From NCBI RefSeq assembly GCF_003148825.1, contig NZ_QGGZ01000001.1, positions 1,116,001 through 1,180,000 on the forward strand: a DNA stretch of 64,000 nt, written 5' to 3'. Each line of letters opens with the position of its first letter. Position 1 is the first letter of the stretch. The notes beneath the pieces are model-generated. The model was not told the DNA's origin, did no database searches, and saw nothing but the letters and a program-made list of their open reading frames with translations. The DNA comes from Streptomyces sp. CG 926 (GTDB taxonomy: Bacteria > Actinomycetota > Actinomycetes > Streptomycetales > Streptomycetaceae). Below, one piece after another: positions 16,350 through 24,539 of the stretch. Both the position numbers and the translations under genes were made by a program.

Positions 16350-16369
16350 AGTGAACGAATGCGTTCACT
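16350..16369. promoter_or_regulatory. TetR operator 2
   Basis: AGTGAACG-N4-CGTTCACT has the same half-sites and spacing as operator 1. Centres lie about 47 bp apart. It sits 23 bp upstream of the MFS start, placed to block transcription. Confidence 0.85.
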
Positions 16370-16392
16370 ATTTCACTTTGGGGGGATCCTCG

Positions 16393-17946
16393 GTGACAAG
16401 CTCTCAACTCGCCACACCCCGGATACCGGGTGCGGCACGTCGGTCCGGGCGCCCAGGAGTGGCGCTCGCCGTCATCGCCGCGTGCCAGCTCATGGTCGTC
16501 CTCGACGCGACGATCGTGAACATCGCGCTCCCACACATCCAGAGCGCCCTCGACTTCAGCACCACCGACCTGTCGTGGGTGCTCAGCGCCTACACCCTCA
16601 CCTTCGGCGGCCTGCTGCTGCTCGGCGGCCGGGCGGGCGACATCCTGGGCCGACGCCGCGTGTTCCTGACCGGAATCCTGATCTTCACGCTGGCCTCCCT
16701 CCTCGGCGGCTTCGCCCAGGAGCCCTGGCAGCTGCTCGCGGCCCGCGCCCTGCAGGGGGTCGGCGGCGCGATCGCCTCCCCGACCTCGCTCGCCCTGATC
16801 ACCACGACCTTCCCCGAAGGCCCCGAGCGGAACCGGGCGTTCGGGGTGTTCGCCGCCGTCTCCGCGGGCGGCGGCGCGATCGGCCTCCTGACCGGCGGCA
16901 TGCTCACCGAGTGGCTCGACTGGCGCTGGGTACTCTTCGTCAACGTGCCGATCGGCGTCCTGATCGCGGTCCTCACCCCGCTCTACATCACCGAGTCCGA
17001 GCGCCACCCCGGCCGCTTCGACATCGCCGGAGCCCTCACCTCCACCGGCGGCATGGCCTCGCTCGTGTACGGGTTCATCAGCGCCGCCGAGAAGGGCTGG
17101 CGCGACGCGATCACCCTCGGCTCGTTCGCAGCGGCCCTGGTGCTCCTGGCGCTCTTCGTCGTCATCGAGTCGCAGGCCCGCGAGCCGATCATCCCGCTGC
17201 GCATGTTCGCCGACCGCAACCGCACGGGCACCTACGTGATCATGCTCGGCCTCGCGGCCGCGATGTTCGGCATGTTCTTCTTCATCGTCCAGTTCGTGCA
17301 GAACGTGCTGGGATTCTCGCCGATCCGGTCCGGCCTCGGCTTCCTGCCCGTGACGGCCGCCATCATCACCGCCGCCGGCCTCTCGCAGCGCTTCCTGCCG
17401 CGCTTCGGGCCCAAGCCCTTCATGGTCGCCGGCTCCACGCTGACCGGAACCGGGCTGGCCTGGCTGACCTTCATCCGGACCGACAGCTCCTACGTTTCCG
17501 GAGTGCTCGGGCCGATGCTGCTCTTCGGCTTCGGCATGGGCCTCAACTTCGTGACGCTCACGCTCACCGCCGTCTCCGGTGTGGCCCCGAAGGAGGCGGG
17601 CGCGGCCTCCGGGCTGCTCAACGCCAGCCAGCAGGTGGGCGGCTCGCTCGGCCTGTCCATCCTGGTCACCGTCTTCGGCACGGCCAGTCGTGACGAGGCC
17701 ACGAAGCAGGTCCCGGCCTTCATGGCCCAGGCGGACCCCGAGCAGATCGCCGCATTCAAGGAGACCGGCCTCCTGCCCGACCCCTGGGGTGATCTGGTTC
17801 TCACCCACGGCATCTCCACCGCGTTCTACGCCGCCGTCGCCATGGCGGGCCTGGCCCTGGCCACCGCCCTGCTGGTGATCCGGGTACGCAAGAGCGACCT
17901 GGAGGCCTTGGCCGGAGCCGCCGCGAAGGCCGGTCCGGCCGCCTGA
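16393..17946 (+). CDS. MFS drug exporter, DHA2 (14-TM) family
   Basis: This 517-residue integral membrane protein starts at GTG 16393, behind a GGGGGG run. The N-terminal helix carries LDATIVNIALPHIQ, the DHA2 motif D1. The loop after TM2 holds GGRAGDILGRRRVFLTG (motif A), and later LQGVGGAIASPTSLALI and the motif C region GAIGLLTGGMLTEWLDWRWVLFVNVPIG are visible. I count about 14 hydrophobic segments. It probably exports a toxic compound using proton motive force. Regulation by the divergent TetR through two operators is strongly suggested. A strong terminator follows. Confidence 0.92.
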   Translation: MTSSQLATPRIPGAARRSGRPGVALAVIAACQLMVVLDATIVNIALPHIQSALDFSTTDLSWVLSAYTLTFGGLLLLGGRAGDILGRRRVFLTGILIFTLASLLGGFAQEPWQLLAARALQGVGGAIASPTSLALITTTFPEGPERNRAFGVFAAVSAGGGAIGLLTGGMLTEWLDWRWVLFVNVPIGVLIAVLTPLYITESERHPGRFDIAGALTSTGGMASLVYGFISAAEKGWRDAITLGSFAAALVLLALFVVIESQAREPIIPLRMFADRNRTGTYVIMLGLAAAMFGMFFFIVQFVQNVLGFSPIRSGLGFLPVTAAIITAAGLSQRFLPRFGPKPFMVAGSTLTGTGLAWLTFIRTDSSYVSGVLGPMLLFGFGMGLNFVTLTLTAVSGVAPKEAGAASGLLNASQQVGGSLGLSILVTVFGTASRDEATKQVPAFMAQADPEQIAAFKETGLLPDPWGDLVLTHGISTAFYAAVAMAGLALATALLVIRVRKSDLEALAGAAAKAGPAA

Positions 17947-17968
17947 GCAGGCTCTCCCGTACGAAGCC

Positions 17969-18005
17969 GGGGCCGGGCGCGGGAACGATCCCCGCGCCCG
18001 GCCCC
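17969..18005. terminator. Bidirectional terminator
   Basis: A perfect 15-bp GC stem (GGGGCCGGGCGCGGG) with a 7-nt loop lies between the converging MFS and DUF4173-like genes. Confidence 0.8.
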
Positions 18006-18049
18006 GTACGCGCCGTTCGGCGACCTCAGGTACCCGATAGGTACCCGAC

Positions 18050-19759
18050 CTAGTACTCGGCGCGGCTGCCGAAGGTACCCAGGCGCGAGCAGACCTCGTA
18101 CGAGGCGGTCACCGGACGCTCACGCAGGATCTGCCGGGCCCGGTACTCGCCCCAGCTCATCGCGTACCAGGGGACGTCCCCGGCCTCGGCCAACTCGTCG
18201 TTGATCCCGCGCAGGGCGCAGGACCGCTGCGGCTCGGGCAACCGGTCCAGGCCCGGAACGGCGTCCGCCGACAGGGACTGGAAGTAGGAGAGATCGATCT
18301 TCGCGTCCTCCTCGAAGCGGGCCACGTTGCGCTCGGCGACCATCCCGTCCGGGGAGAGCAGGCCGAAGGCCAGGACGGCCGCGGCAACGCTGCCCGCGAA
18401 CGCGCGCGCCGGCCAGCGTCCGCCGAACAGCCCGGCCGCCATGATCAGTACGATGACCAGCCCGAGCCACAGCTCCATCGCGGCCACCGACACACGCAGC
18501 CTGGTCAGCCCGTACGCCTCCACGTAGAGGTCCATCCGGCGCAGCGCGGAGGCGACGACGACCAGCGTCAGCGCGCACAGCACCCCGAGGACGATCCGGA
18601 CGAAGCGGCGGTCGCCCGCCCCGGAGCGCGGGGCCCAGCGCAGGGCGAGCGCGATCACGACGAGGATGAGCAGGGTCGCCCAGAGCAGCTGCCAGAAGCC
18701 TTCCCGGGCGTACTCGGCGTAGGTCAGGTCGGTGCTCTTCAGGACCTTGTCGTAGCCGCCGAACAGGACGGCCAGCTGGACGGCGTTGAAGCCGGCGAAG
18801 AGCAGGTTGAGCACGACGAGCGGAAGGGCCCATTCGACCCGGGAACGCGGCTTGCCCGGGGCCACCTTGATCCGGTCCCAGCGCAGCGGGGCGGCGGCGG
18901 TGCGGGCCGCGGCGAGCGCGAGGGCCGCGCCGAGGAGGAAGAGCATGAACCGGATGGGTCCGTCCTCGACGGACACGTCCGGCAGCAGGTCGCCCAGCAG
19001 ATCGGCGAAGGCCGCGTCGGCGGAGGCGAACAGCGCACCGAAGAGCAGCAGCAGGACGGCGGCCACCACGGCCGCCTTGGCGACGGGCAGCCAGCGGTCC
19101 TTGCTGCCCCCGCCGCGTGAGCGCAGCCCCTTCACCAGCCAGGCGACACCGGACACTGCGGCGTCGAGGAAGCCGAGCGGGCTGAGCAGGACGCCGGGCC
19201 AGGTGCGGCTGCCGTGCAGGGCCAGCGCGCCCAGCAGGACGGCGGACAGGATCGCCAGCGTGGCCGGCCAGGCCGAGTCTCGCAGGGCCGGGACGGCGAG
19301 CAGGGCGATACAGCCGATCACCCAGGCCACGGTCCAGGGGCGGGCGCCGCGCCGGGCCTCGCGGGCGGCGACGTAGGCGGCGACGACGGCGGGCACCACC
19401 GCGAGCAGCAGACCGGGGCCCATGCCGTCGCCGAGCAGCAGCGCGGCGGCGAGGCCGGAGGCGAGGACGGCGACGAGGGTCGCGGTCCTGATGGGCGCGG
19501 CCTCGGCGGGGCGCACCAGTGTGGCCCAGGAGGGCGTGGCCGAGCGCTGCTGCACCTGCCAGGGGTTCGGGGGCGCCGCGGCGAACTGCCCGCCCGGGCG
19601 TGGGCCGGCCGCGCCGGTGTGTCTGCCGCCCGCCGGGCTGGGCCGCGCGGGCGGATCTCCGGCCGGGTTCGGCTTCGCCGGCGAATCCCCGGCCGTGGCC
19701 TGTGCGTCGGCCACGTCCTCGGTCCGGGCTTCGTCCGCCCCGCCGGTGTTCTCTGACAT
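18050..19759 (-). CDS. DUF4173/DUF4153-type integral membrane protein
   Basis: This 569-residue protein starts at ATG 19759, behind GGGAGGGAACCTG. Residues 1-80 are polar, with Pro/Ala/Gly repeats (SPAKPNPAGDPPARPSPAGG) and likely cytoplasmic. From about residue 88 there are 10 or more hydrophobic segments. The last ~100 residues are soluble and contain NVARFEEDAKIDLSYFQSLSADAVPGLDRLPEP, typical of this family (DYxYLxxLSxDAxPAL). Function unknown; family members sit with signalling genes in other bacteria. Upstream it has a 250-bp spacer for a promoter. Confidence 0.75.
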   Translation of the reverse strand: MSENTGGADEARTEDVADAQATAGDSPAKPNPAGDPPARPSPAGGRHTGAAGPRPGGQFAAAPPNPWQVQQRSATPSWATLVRPAEAAPIRTATLVAVLASGLAAALLLGDGMGPGLLLAVVPAVVAAYVAAREARRGARPWTVAWVIGCIALLAVPALRDSAWPATLAILSAVLLGALALHGSRTWPGVLLSPLGFLDAAVSGVAWLVKGLRSRGGGSKDRWLPVAKAAVVAAVLLLLFGALFASADAAFADLLGDLLPDVSVEDGPIRFMLFLLGAALALAAARTAAAPLRWDRIKVAPGKPRSRVEWALPLVVLNLLFAGFNAVQLAVLFGGYDKVLKSTDLTYAEYAREGFWQLLWATLLILVVIALALRWAPRSGAGDRRFVRIVLGVLCALTLVVVASALRRMDLYVEAYGLTRLRVSVAAMELWLGLVIVLIMAAGLFGGRWPARAFAGSVAAAVLAFGLLSPDGMVAERNVARFEEDAKIDLSYFQSLSADAVPGLDRLPEPQRSCALRGINDELAEAGDVPWYAMSWGEYRARQILRERPVTASYEVCSRLGTFGSRAEY

Positions 19760-20009
19760 CAGGTTCCCTCCCCTGTCGGCCGCCCCGGAGTTCAGGGTGG
19801 GGCAGCGATGCGGACAGGGTAGGCCGGTGCCAGGCAGTTTTGAACAGGATCAAAAGAGTGCTGTGTCAGGACCGTGACAATCGGAGCGGGATATTTCACG
19901 CGCGCCGGACGTAGGGGAACGTGCGAACGCGGCTGAGGCACCGAAACGCCGCCAACTCCCCCGGCGGCCCGTGGGATCGAGCTGCGAGCGGGGGATCGAG
20001 CCGCGGGCG

Positions 20010-20927
20010 TCAGCCCGCCGCGACCTCCGGCAGCCAGGCAGGCAGGGCTTCGGTGCGTGCGAGCCACGCGGCAGGCAGTACGGCGTCGCCCCGCGCGCCC
20101 AGCACCCCGCCGACGATCGCGCAGGTCGTGTCGACGTCCCCGCCCACCTGCGAGGTGGTCCAGAACGCCTTCTCGTAGTCGTCCAGTGCCCGGGCCGCCG
20201 ACCACAGGGCGAACGGCACGGTGTCGTGCGCGCTCGTGCGCCGCCCGCAGCCCAGGACCGCCGCGACCGTGGTGGCGTCGCCGTAGTCCAGCATGTCCCG
20301 CGCGCGCCGCAGCCCGGCGCCCACCGCGCTGCGCGGTACCAGTGCGATCACCCCGTCCAGCAGGTCCGAGGCCTTCGGCGGGGCATCGGTGCTCGCGGCG
20401 ATGGCCGCCGCCGCGGCGACCGCCATCGCCCCGCACACGGCCTCGCGGTGCTGGTGGGTGGTGTAGGCGGAGATCTCCGCCTGGTGGGTGGCCTGCTCCG
20501 GGTCGTCGGCGTACCAGGCACCCAGCGGCGCGATCCGCATGGCGGCGCCGTTGCCCCACGAGCCCTGCCCGTTGAACAGTTCGGCGGCCAGCGTGCGCCA
20601 GTCCTGCCCCTCCCGTACCAGTCGCAGCATCCGGTTCACCGCCGGCCCGTAACCACGGTCGAAGTCATGGTGGTGGGCGAAGGAACTCGCGAGCGCGTCC
20701 TGGTCGATCCGCCCGTGCGCGGCCAGCACGGCCACCACCGAGCAGGCCATCTCGGTGTCGTCGGTCCACTGCCACGCCTCGGTGCCGGTGGGCAGCTCGC
20801 GCCGCTTGAGCAGCGGGTAGTTCACGGGGACGAAGTACTGGGAGCCGAGGGCGTCCCCCAGCGCCAGCCCTCGGAGGCTGGCCATGGCGCGCGCGTAGCG
20901 CCGTTCGGGAGTGGAATCAGGGGTCAT
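20010..20927 (-). CDS. ADP-ribosylglycohydrolase family protein
   Basis: This 305-residue all-helical enzyme family removes ADP-ribose from proteins or small molecules with two magnesium ions. RGLALGDALGSQYFVP (about 19-34), WTDDTEM (Thr55-Asp56-Asp57), GYGPAVNRML, GNGAAMRIAPLGAWY and GGDVDTTCAIVGGVLGA are the metal- and ligand-binding motifs, all intact. It starts 11 bp after the histidine phosphatase gene stops, so the two are probably cotranscribed. Whether it reverses protein ADP-ribosylation or handles another substrate cannot be told. The Nudix/NrtR protein elsewhere in the window also bears on ADP-ribose metabolism. Confidence 0.88.
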   Translation of the reverse strand: MTPDSTPERRYARAMASLRGLALGDALGSQYFVPVNYPLLKRRELPTGTEAWQWTDDTEMACSVVAVLAAHGRIDQDALASSFAHHHDFDRGYGPAVNRMLRLVREGQDWRTLAAELFNGQGSWGNGAAMRIAPLGAWYADDPEQATHQAEISAYTTHQHREAVCGAMAVAAAAAIAASTDAPPKASDLLDGVIALVPRSAVGAGLRRARDMLDYGDATTVAAVLGCGRRTSAHDTVPFALWSAARALDDYEKAFWTTSQVGGDVDTTCAIVGGVLGARGDAVLPAAWLARTEALPAWLPEVAAG

Positions 20928-20938
20928 CGCGGGCCACT

Positions 20939-21598
20939 CTAGCCGTCCAGGTCATAAGGCTCGGGTGTGGTCCACCGCTCAAACGGGCGGTCCATCCGGT
21001 ACCGGCCGTCCGGCCCGATCAGGAGCACCCTGAATTCGCCGTTGCCCGGATTGGACAGGGCCTCGAATTCGGCCACGGACCAGTGGAACCAGCGCATGCA
21101 GAACAGCCGCATCGTCAGCCCGTGCGTCACCAGCAGTACGTTCTCGGGATGGTCGGGGGCCTCGAAGCTGCGGTAGAGGCTCTCCAGGAAGGACCCGACC
21201 CGGTCGTACACGTCGGCCCCCGACTCGCCCTGCGCGAATCGGTAGAAGAAGTGCCCGTAGGCGTCCCGGTACGCCTTCTGCAGCCGTACGTCGTTCCGGT
21301 CCTGCCAGTTCCCCCAGTCCTGCTCGCGCAGGCGCGGCTCCTCGCGCATCCGCACCCGCGTCGGGTCCAGCCGGAGCTCGCGGAAGGTCTGCAGGGTACG
21401 ACGGTACGGGGAGACGTACGCGCTGATCGTCTCGGCGCCGAAGAGCTCGCGCAGCCGGACCCCGGCCGCCAATGCCTGCTCGCGACCGGTAGGGGTCAGC
21501 CGCAGCGCGTGATCGGGCTCCCGCTCGTACACGGAGTCGTCGGCGTTCCCCTCCGATTCCCCGTGTCGGACAAGGACGATGCGCCGTGGTCGAACCAT
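20939..21598 (-). CDS. Histidine phosphatase family protein (phosphoglycerate mutase-like)
   Basis: In this 219-residue protein RHGESEGN (Arg11, His12) is the catalytic motif of the branch 1 histidine phosphatase superfamily, with His12 as phospho-acceptor. SPYRRTLQT supplies the second Arg, REQDWGNWQ resembles the acid region, and VTHGLTMR the second His. It is too short and divergent to be the glycolytic mutase, so it is most likely a broad phosphatase. It forms the upstream gene of a pair with the ADP-ribosylglycohydrolase. Confidence 0.88.
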   Translation of the reverse strand: MVRPRRIVLVRHGESEGNADDSVYEREPDHALRLTPTGREQALAAGVRLRELFGAETISAYVSPYRRTLQTFRELRLDPTRVRMREEPRLREQDWGNWQDRNDVRLQKAYRDAYGHFFYRFAQGESGADVYDRVGSFLESLYRSFEAPDHPENVLLVTHGLTMRLFCMRWFHWSVAEFEALSNPGNGEFRVLLIGPDGRYRMDRPFERWTTPEPYDLDG

Positions 21599-21672
21599 TC
21601 CTCGACCCTATTCGGCCACCGGGCGAGCCGCCGATCGGGCACGCCGATCGGACCACGGCGGTCATCGTACGG

Positions 21673-22278
21673 TCATACCGTCCAGGAGGGTTCGAGGTCG
21701 ACGACATCGCCGGTGAGGGCCTCGACATCGGCCTGGATCTGGGCGCGCAGGGAAAGCCGCTCGACCCGCTCCTGCCGGTACTTGCCGTGCTCGGCGGCGG
21801 CGTGCCACATCGAGAGCACCAGGAACTCCCGGCCCGGAGCCTCCCCGAAGAGGCCCCGGATCATGCCCGGCGAGCCCGCCATCGCCGGATTCCACACCTT
21901 CTCCTGCATGAGGGCGAAGTGATCGACCCGCCCCTCCCTGACCCGGGTGTGCGCGACCCGTACGACATCGGCATCGGTGAAGCGCGGCTCGAAGCCGGTC
22001 TTCACGTCGAAGCGGTGGTCGAAGAGGGTGACCCGCAGGTCGGTGTAGGTGCCGTTCTGGGAGGCGGCGAGCCGGTCGTGCGAACGGGCCATGAAGGAGT
22101 CGTAGAAGGACCGGCTCTCCCAGAACGCGAAGACATGCGCGACCCCCTGCCGGCCCCGGCTCCAGCCGCCGCCCTGCCCCCGGAATCCCGGCTCACCCGG
22201 CAGCCCCGCCCATTTTCGCTGCCCGCGCTCGAACCCGCGTCGGTCCGTCACCGTGCAGCGAATCCACTTGACCAGCAC
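21673..22278 (-). CDS. YdbC-like (DUF4937) protein, dimeric alpha/beta-barrel type
   Basis: This 201-residue protein starts at GTG 22278; no strong ribosome site is visible, and an upstream frame opens into non-conserved sequence. It reads MLVKWIRCTVTDRRGFERGQRKWAGL, then GWSRGRQGVAHVFAFWESRSFYDSFM, and repeats a similar pattern in the second half (FALMQEKVWNPAMAGSPGMIRGLF... FLVLSMWHAAAEHGKY). Two such halves fit a pair of antibiotic-biosynthesis-monooxygenase-like ferredoxin folds. The family is annotated YdbC/DUF4937 in memory. The function is unknown. Confidence 0.7.
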   Translation of the reverse strand: MLVKWIRCTVTDRRGFERGQRKWAGLPGEPGFRGQGGGWSRGRQGVAHVFAFWESRSFYDSFMARSHDRLAASQNGTYTDLRVTLFDHRFDVKTGFEPRFTDADVVRVAHTRVREGRVDHFALMQEKVWNPAMAGSPGMIRGLFGEAPGREFLVLSMWHAAAEHGKYRQERVERLSLRAQIQADVEALTGDVVDLEPSWTV

Positions 22279-22310
22279 GGCGCCATCGTACGGGCCGGGC
22301 GGGGCCCCGG

Positions 22311-23150
22311 TCAGTCCTCGGCGCGGTGGATCCGCACCAGTTCCGCCGCGTCCCGATCGGGCAGCCGAAGCCCGAACTCCCGGTCGAGTACGGCGAGCAG
22401 CTCGTCCGGGCCGATGATCTCCTGCTCGACGAGGCCGCCGGGGTGCAGTCGGGTCAGTTCCCGCCCGACGAGCGCCTGGCGGACGCCGTCGCCCGGGTAC
22501 TGGACGATCAGCCGCCCGGTGAAGGAGGAGGCGGGGTGGCTGGAGCTGTAGTGGTTGAGCACGACGTAGTCGACGGGGTGGTAGTGCTGCGGGGAGAAGG
22601 CGTACAGGTCCCGCCAGGTGTCGCCGCGCAGCAGGCACAGCACGAGGACGCCGTCCGCCTCCTCGCGGACGCGGTACGTCCACTCGCCCTGCCGCACCTC
22701 GGAGCCCGGGCGCGCCAACGGGACCGGCTCCCGGGGCCCCTGGAAGCCGAAACCGGCGTCGCACAGCCAGGGTTCACCCGCGACGGTGACGACGAGGACG
22801 GCGTGTGTCACGGCGAGGACGGAGTCGCCGCGGGTCCGGTTCCGGGCACCGCGCCCGGAGACCTCGAAGCCGATCCGCTCCAGGGCGGCGGCCAGCAGCG
22901 AGTTCTGCTCGTAGCAGTAGCCGCCGCGGCGGGCGTGCACGAGCTTGTCCTCGATCGACTTGAAGTCCAGCGCGACGGGGCGGCCGAGCAGGACGTCCAG
23001 ACTCTCGAAGGCTATGGCGGCGGTATGGGCGCGGTGCACTGCGTACAACGTACGGAGGTCCGGACGGAGTTCCCCCGACGTCCCCCGTTCCCCCTCATGT
23101 CCGATCCGCTCCAGATATGCGTCCAGGTCCAGCTCGTCACCGCTCCACAT
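22311..23150 (-). CDS. Arylamine N-acetyltransferase (NAT)
   Basis: This 279-residue enzyme transfers an acyl group from CoA to arylamines or related amines. Start ATG 23150 has GGGGAG about ten bases upstream. The catalytic triad is intact: Cys79 in RRGGYCYEQN, His116 in AVTHAVLV and Asp131 in LCDAGFGF. LRPDLRTLYAVHRAHTAAIAFESLDVLLGR is the N-terminal NAT pattern. It could detoxify xenobiotics or act in secondary metabolism, where amide-forming NAT-like proteins release rifamycin-type chains; no such cluster is nearby. It diverges from the DUF1152 gene. Confidence 0.92.
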   Translation of the reverse strand: MWSGDELDLDAYLERIGHEGERGTSGELRPDLRTLYAVHRAHTAAIAFESLDVLLGRPVALDFKSIEDKLVHARRGGYCYEQNSLLAAALERIGFEVSGRGARNRTRGDSVLAVTHAVLVVTVAGEPWLCDAGFGFQGPREPVPLARPGSEVRQGEWTYRVREEADGVLVLCLLRGDTWRDLYAFSPQHYHPVDYVVLNHYSSSHPASSFTGRLIVQYPGDGVRQALVGRELTRLHPGGLVEQEIIGPDELLAVLDREFGLRLPDRDAAELVRIHRAED

Positions 23151-23271
23151 ACCTGACCATCTCCCCGTTCCCCCGCCTCGTCGGCCGCGTCGGCGCGTCA
23201 GCCTCGTCGGCCCTCGCACCGCCGCGAAATCCGCAGGCGCGTCGTCCCGCGCGCCCCGCACAATGATCACC

Positions 23272-24231
23272 ATGACGGCACTGCACTCCAACCCGCTTTT
23301 CGACCGCCTCGCCGACGCCGAAAGCATCCTGGTCACGGGGGCGGGCGGCGGTTTCGACATCTACGCAGGCCTCCCCGTCGCCCTGTCCCTCATGCACCAG
23401 GGCAAGCGGGTCCAGCTCGCCAACCTCTCCTTCAGCACGCTGGCCGGGCTGCCCGCCGAGGCATGGGTGGCACCCGACCTCGCCGCCGTCACCCCTGACT
23501 GCGCGCCCCACCTGTCCTACTTCCCCGAGCGGACCCTGGCCCAGTGGCTGGCGATCCACGGCTACCCGGCCACCGTGTACGCCTTCCCCCAGACCGGGGT
23601 GCAGCCGTTGCGCGCCGCCTACCGCGAGCTGGTCGATCTCCACCGCATCGACGCGATCGTCCTGGTCGACGGCGGCACGGACATCCTGATGCGGGGCGAC
23701 GAGGCGGGCCTCGGAACCCCCGAGGAGGACCTCACCAGCGTGGCGGCACTGGCCGCTCTGGAGGACGTACCGGAACGCCTCGTCGTGTCGGTGGGCTTCG
23801 GGGTGGACGCGTACCACGGGGTCAGCCACGGCCTGGTGCTGGAGAACATCGCGGCGCTGGAGCGCGCGGGTGCCTACCTCGGCGCGTTCTCCATACCGCG
23901 CGCCACCAGGGAGGGCGCGCTCTTCCTGGACGCGGTGGCCCACGCCCAGGAACAGACGCCGGACCGTCCCAGCATCGTGAACGGCTCGATCGCCGCAGCC
24001 GTCCGGGGCTCCTTCGGCGACGTACAGTTCACGAGCCGCACGCGGGGCAGCGAGCTCTTCGTGAACCCGCTGATGTCCCTGTGCTTCGCCTTCGACCTGC
24101 CGGGCCTGGCCGCACGCTGCCTCTACCTGGACCGCATCGAGGACACCCACCTGATGCGCCAGGTCCACTCCCGGATCGCCGAGTTCCGCGAGGAACTGAT
24201 CACCCGTCCCGCCCGCCGTATCCCGCACTGA
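23272..24231 (+). CDS. DUF1152 domain protein
   Basis: This 319-residue protein starts at ATG 23272. ILVTGAGGGFDIYAGLPVALSLMHQGKRVQLANLSFS (about 18-55) is a Rossmann-like nucleotide- or sugar-binding start. VLVDGGTDILMRGDEAGLGTPEEDLTS, VSVGFGVDAYHGVSHGLVLENIAAL and FVNPLMSLCFAFDLPGLAARCLYL follow. These match the DUF1152 family of archaea and bacteria, of unknown function. No signal peptide. It diverges from the NAT gene with 121 bp between starts. I cannot assign a substrate. Confidence 0.8.
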   Translation: MTALHSNPLFDRLADAESILVTGAGGGFDIYAGLPVALSLMHQGKRVQLANLSFSTLAGLPAEAWVAPDLAAVTPDCAPHLSYFPERTLAQWLAIHGYPATVYAFPQTGVQPLRAAYRELVDLHRIDAIVLVDGGTDILMRGDEAGLGTPEEDLTSVAALAALEDVPERLVVSVGFGVDAYHGVSHGLVLENIAALERAGAYLGAFSIPRATREGALFLDAVAHAQEQTPDRPSIVNGSIAAAVRGSFGDVQFTSRTRGSELFVNPLMSLCFAFDLPGLAARCLYLDRIEDTHLMRQVHSRIAEFREELITRPARRIPH

Positions 24232-24539
24232 TGCCCCTCACCGCCCCGGTCCCCCTCCCGGCCGTCAAAGACCGAGCAGTTCCGCGAGGGTGCCGCCCAG
24301 AACACGATCGCGCAGCGTGCCCGGCCCGGTGACGCTTTCGACGGTGGCCCGCGCGAGGAACGGGTCACCGTACGGCGCGTCCGAGCCGAACATCGTACGG
24401 TCGGGGACCTCGTTGGCCGTGCGGACGCCACAGGTGTCCGCGGTGCGACCGCGGCGTCGGTGAAACGCCGGATGGGGCGTCCGCGTCACCGCGAACACCC
24501 CACCCGAACAGCTGGCTCATGCCCGACCGGGCATCACGA
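24232..24539. other. Spacer holding a gene remnant
   Basis: This 308-bp spacer between the converging DUF1152 and nrdJ genes contains only an amidohydrolase C-terminal remnant (24265-24423). No strong terminator hairpin was seen. Confidence 0.5.
24265..24423 (-). pseudogene. Amidohydrolase C-terminal remnant
   Basis: About 52 codons ending in TGA read RTANEVPDRTMFGSDAPYGD, followed by TVESVTGPG and VLGGTLAELLGL. This is the usual end of a TIM-barrel amidohydrolase (FGSDxP metal-site Asp, then GGNAxRLLGL). The sequence before it in the same frame (AFHRRRGRTADTCG) does not continue the family, and the other metal-ligand motifs are absent. The rest has been deleted, so it is probably not functional. 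Confidence 0.6.

Noticed and set aside
19864..19879. Possible CRP-type palindrome, TGTCA-N6-TGACA, upstream of the DUF4173 gene.
   Set aside because: Arms are only 5 bp and the sequence does not fit a GTG-N8-CAC type site well. Chance is likely.
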